Assembly (NCBI GenBank): GCA_003343625.1
Contig: QAKV01000033.1
Location: forward strand, 1 to 64,000
Source of the DNA: Clostridiales bacterium
GTDB lineage: Bacteria; Bacillota; Clostridia; Lachnospirales; Lachnospiraceae
Length of the DNA: 64,000 nucleotides
Direction of reading: 5' to 3'
This document shows, in pieces, positions 61,840 to 64,000 of this stretch. The notes beneath the pieces were generated by a model. It ran no database searches and was not told the origin of the DNA. It was given only the letters and a program-made list of their open reading frames with translations. Within the stretch, counting starts at the first letter, position 1. Every line of letters begins with the position of its first letter. The translations under genes were made by a program, and so were the position numbers.

Positions 61840-64000
61840 GTGAGCGAGATGAAACGGAAAACAGCGCGCACAGCGGCCCTGCTGGGAGCGACCCTCGCCG
61901 TAGTGCTGGCGGGAAGAGGCGGGGTGGCGGCGGAATGGATCGAACAGCCCTCCTGGCGCGTATTTTCAGCCCGATCCGGCGAGGACGGGATTCGGGTACA
62001 GACCGTGGGTGAAAATCTGATGCTTTTGCCCGGGGTTCGGGTGACGGCGGACAGCCAGGAAGGGAAGGCGTTTGAGGCTTCCCTGGTGCGGGACGGCATT
62101 TCGGACGATACGTCCCTGCGCTGGTCTTCGGACAACGACTGGGAGGATGCACAGCACTGGCTGCAGGCGGAGTTTTCGCAGCCCCGGAAAGTGGGATTGG
62201 TCAGGATTTACTGGGAAAGAACCAACGCCGAAAGCTATGCGCTGGAATATTCTTCGGACGGCAAGAATTGGGAGCAGGCTGCGGTTTTCGAGAACTGCCC
62301 GGAAACGACGGTGCAGGATATCGTTCTGGAGCAGCCCGCAGAGGCGGCCTACTGGAGGTTGTACATCCGGGACGTGTCCCGGCAGGAGGAGGATTTAAGT
62401 CTGTATTATCAGAACGTTTCGGTGCTGGAGCTGGAGCTGTACGAAAGGGTGGAGGACGCCTTTTTGATCGAAACGCCGGAAATCCCTGCGGGAGAAAACC
62501 GGCAGCTGGTCCTTCCGCAGGTTCCGGAGGGCTATGAGCTGACCTTTGCGGGCTGCGATTACGAAATGTTGGTGGACGCCGGCGGTAAAATTTCGGATAC
62601 GGTGGCGGCCGTGACCGCCGAGCTCGGTTTTTCCCTCAGCAGGGAGGGACATACGGAAGAGCTTCCGGGGTTGACCGTGACGATTCCTCCCTCCGCCCCC
62701 GGGACGGAAGGATCGGCCGGAAAGGGCGCATTGCCGGGAGACCTTATTGTGCGGGAATGGGCGCCCGGCGAAGGGAGCCTGACGTTTTCGGACGGGGCGA
62801 GGATCGTCCTTTCGGAAGGCGCGGACGAAGGTCTGAAAGCAGTTGCCGAACTGTTTGCCCGGGAACTTTCCGACCGGCTGGGAACGGAGGTATCCCTGCT
62901 CCTTGAAGGGGATGGCCTGAAGCCGGAAGCGGGCGACATTTTTCTGAGCGCATCTTCCGGAGAGGCGTCGGAAGGGCTCGGGGAGGAAGGATATCGGATG
63001 GTCCTGAACGCCCAGAGCGCATCGGGCGAGCGGGTGTCGGACGCATCGGCTGTTCCGGGCGCGGGAACCGTTTCCATCCTGGCGCGGACGGCGCAGGGTG
63101 TCCGCTGGGGCTGCGTGACCCTGCTGGATCTGATGGAAGAGGCAGAAGGAACCGGCGGGACGCTGCCGGCAGGCGTCCTCCGGGATTATCCCCGTTACAG
63201 CGTCCGGGGATTCGGCATCGACGTAGGGCGTAGACCCGTGAGCCTGGAGCTCCTTTACCGGATCGTGGAAGAGCTGTCCCGCCACAAAATGAATACTCTT
63301 CAGATCCATTTAAACGATAACCAGATCATCGCCCAGAGCGAATATGACGGTACTGAGGAAGGGGCCAGAAACCTTTATGCCGGGTTCCGTCTGGAATCGG
63401 ATATACGAAACGGCGCCGGGGAGGGGATTACCTCTACGGATCTGTTTTATACCAAAGAGGAGTTCATGGAACTGATCGAAACGGCCAAAGCCTATGGGGT
63501 GGAAATCGTTCCCGAAATAGACACTCCCGCGCACAGCCTGGCGCTGACCAAAGCGTTTCCATCTCTGGGGCTCTCCGGGAATCCGGAAAGCGTGGATCAG
63601 CTGGATCTGTCCAATCCGGAAGCTTCAGAGCTGGTAAAGGATCTGTGGGGGGAATATCTGACAGAAGATGCCCATGGCAGAACCCGGGAAGAGGGGGGAG
63701 GGGACCCGGTCTTCGGGGAGTGCCGTACCCTTCATATCGGAATGGACGAATATTTTGGGGAAAAGGACGAATATCTTTCCTATCTGACGGAGCTGTCTTC
63801 CTGGATCAGGGAGACGGCGCCGGACAAAGAGATCCGCGTCTGGGCCAGCCTGTCGGAAATGGCGGAGGACCTCTCGACGGTGCCGAAGGATCTGCAGATG
63901 CAGGTCTGGGATACTTCCTGGGCGGATCCCGAAGAAATGTATGAGGCGGGATTTCCCATCCTCAATTCATTAAGCAGCAACCTGTATCTCATTCCCGGCG
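61840..64000 (+). CDS. Secreted GH20 beta-N-acetylhexosaminidase with F5/8C domain (5' part)
   Basis: The frame is open to the window end, so the C-terminus is missing (720 codons seen). A signal peptide or anchor (MKRKTARTAALLGATLAVVLAG) is followed by a discoidin-like F5/8 type C domain (SLRWSSDNDWEDAQHWLQAEFSQPRKVGLVRIYWERTNAESYALEYSSDGKNWEQ). A GH20b N-domain precedes the barrel: YSVRGFGIDVGRRPVSLELLYRIVEELSRHKMNTLQIHLNDNQ, EIVPEIDTPAHSLALTKAFP and the catalytic Asp-Glu pair in LHIGMDEYFG. It releases terminal GlcNAc or GalNAc from host or wall glycans. The start is GTG 61840 (GGAAGG upstream) or ATG 61849. Confidence 0.88.
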   Translation, partial: MSEMKRKTARTAALLGATLAVVLAGRGGVAAEWIEQPSWRVFSARSGEDGIRVQTVGENLMLLPGVRVTADSQEGKAFEASLVRDGISDDTSLRWSSDNDWEDAQHWLQAEFSQPRKVGLVRIYWERTNAESYALEYSSDGKNWEQAAVFENCPETTVQDIVLEQPAEAAYWRLYIRDVSRQEEDLSLYYQNVSVLELELYERVEDAFLIETPEIPAGENRQLVLPQVPEGYELTFAGCDYEMLVDAGGKISDTVAAVTAELGFSLSREGHTEELPGLTVTIPPSAPGTEGSAGKGALPGDLIVREWAPGEGSLTFSDGARIVLSEGADEGLKAVAELFARELSDRLGTEVSLLLEGDGLKPEAGDIFLSASSGEASEGLGEEGYRMVLNAQSASGERVSDASAVPGAGTVSILARTAQGVRWGCVTLLDLMEEAEGTGGTLPAGVLRDYPRYSVRGFGIDVGRRPVSLELLYRIVEELSRHKMNTLQIHLNDNQIIAQSEYDGTEEGARNLYAGFRLESDIRNGAGEGITSTDLFYTKEEFMELIETAKAYGVEIVPEIDTPAHSLALTKAFPSLGLSGNPESVDQLDLSNPEASELVKDLWGEYLTEDAHGRTREEGGGDPVFGECRTLHIGMDEYFGEKDEYLSYLTELSSWIRETAPDKEIRVWASLSEMAEDLSTVPKDLQMQVWDTSWADPEEMYEAGFPILNSLSSNLYLIPG

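Noticed and set aside
60759..62135. Long Arg/Pro/Ser-rich minus-strand frame at the YfhO-GH20 junction
   Set aside because: Composition is that of an antisense frame, and it spans two good plus-strand genes.

Overview
The window looks like the chromosome of a strictly anaerobic, GC-rich member of the Clostridia, most likely Lachnospiraceae-like. The evidence is gene content: a GdpP-RplI-DnaB block, rpsF-ssb-rpsR, MecA, DUF951, an iron-sulfur serine dehydratase in two subunits, a clostridial pyruvate formate-lyase with its activase, MATE exporters, and a CotH/VTC/DUF4956 cluster. I found no rRNA, tRNA, CRISPR array or transposase. Family names rest on reading motifs in the translations; no database search was run.

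Layout. 1-546 is a perfect 160-bp tandem repeat, followed by a membrane-anchored DUF5722 protein. 2.9-5.4 kb is a small accessory island: a flavin-binding/ferredoxin protein, a zinc-dependent macrodomain, a class M sirtuin (SirTM) and the remnant of a DUF4143 ATPase. 5.4-6.4 kb holds a secreted transglutaminase-like protein with an elaborate structured leader. 6.4-13.7 kb is a pentose/xylo-oligosaccharide regulon: a LacI regulator divergent from xylulokinase, DUF4867, an L-fucose/arabinose-type isomerase and a GH3 glycosidase. 13.7-18.7 kb holds amino-acid and housekeeping genes (glutamine amidotransferase, SdaAB/SdaAA, hemerythrin, CobB, DUF951, ribosomal proteins, SSB). 19.7-24.3 kb is gdpP-rplI-dnaB and a MerR regulator.

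24.4-28.8 kb is a formate-lyase region. PflA and a ferredoxin face away from a DUF1858 protein and a pyruvate formate-lyase whose C-terminal glycyl-radical domain is a separate 80-aa gene. Between the two halves lie a 66-aa protein that looks like a degenerate copy of the same domain and a second copy of the structured leader seen at 6.2 kb. 28.8-42.1 kb carries MecA, cell-wall enzymes, an esterase, MATE, CyuA, TsaC/Sua5, RpiB, Upp, dCMP deaminase, a SleB-like hydrolase and DUF402. At 42.3-43.9 kb the F-type ATP synthase operon is reduced to an in-frame AtpI-AtpB-AtpD chimera followed by an intact atpC. 43.9-48 kb holds a sugar oxidoreductase/isomerase pair, a flavodoxin and a second MATE. 48-64 kb holds CotH-VTC-DUF4956, pth, mfd, a cysteine hydrolase with LrgA/LrgB, a MarR regulator, two large membrane proteins of cell-envelope glycan type, and a truncated GH20 enzyme.

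The strongest signals beyond ordinary annotation are: (1) two leaders with the same three-hairpin layout, in which all nine loop bases of the second hairpin can pair with the bases just before the Shine-Dalgarno, with a compensatory base change between the copies; (2) the split formate-lyase; (3) the collapsed ATP synthase operon; (4) a dispersed intergenic palindrome present three times.
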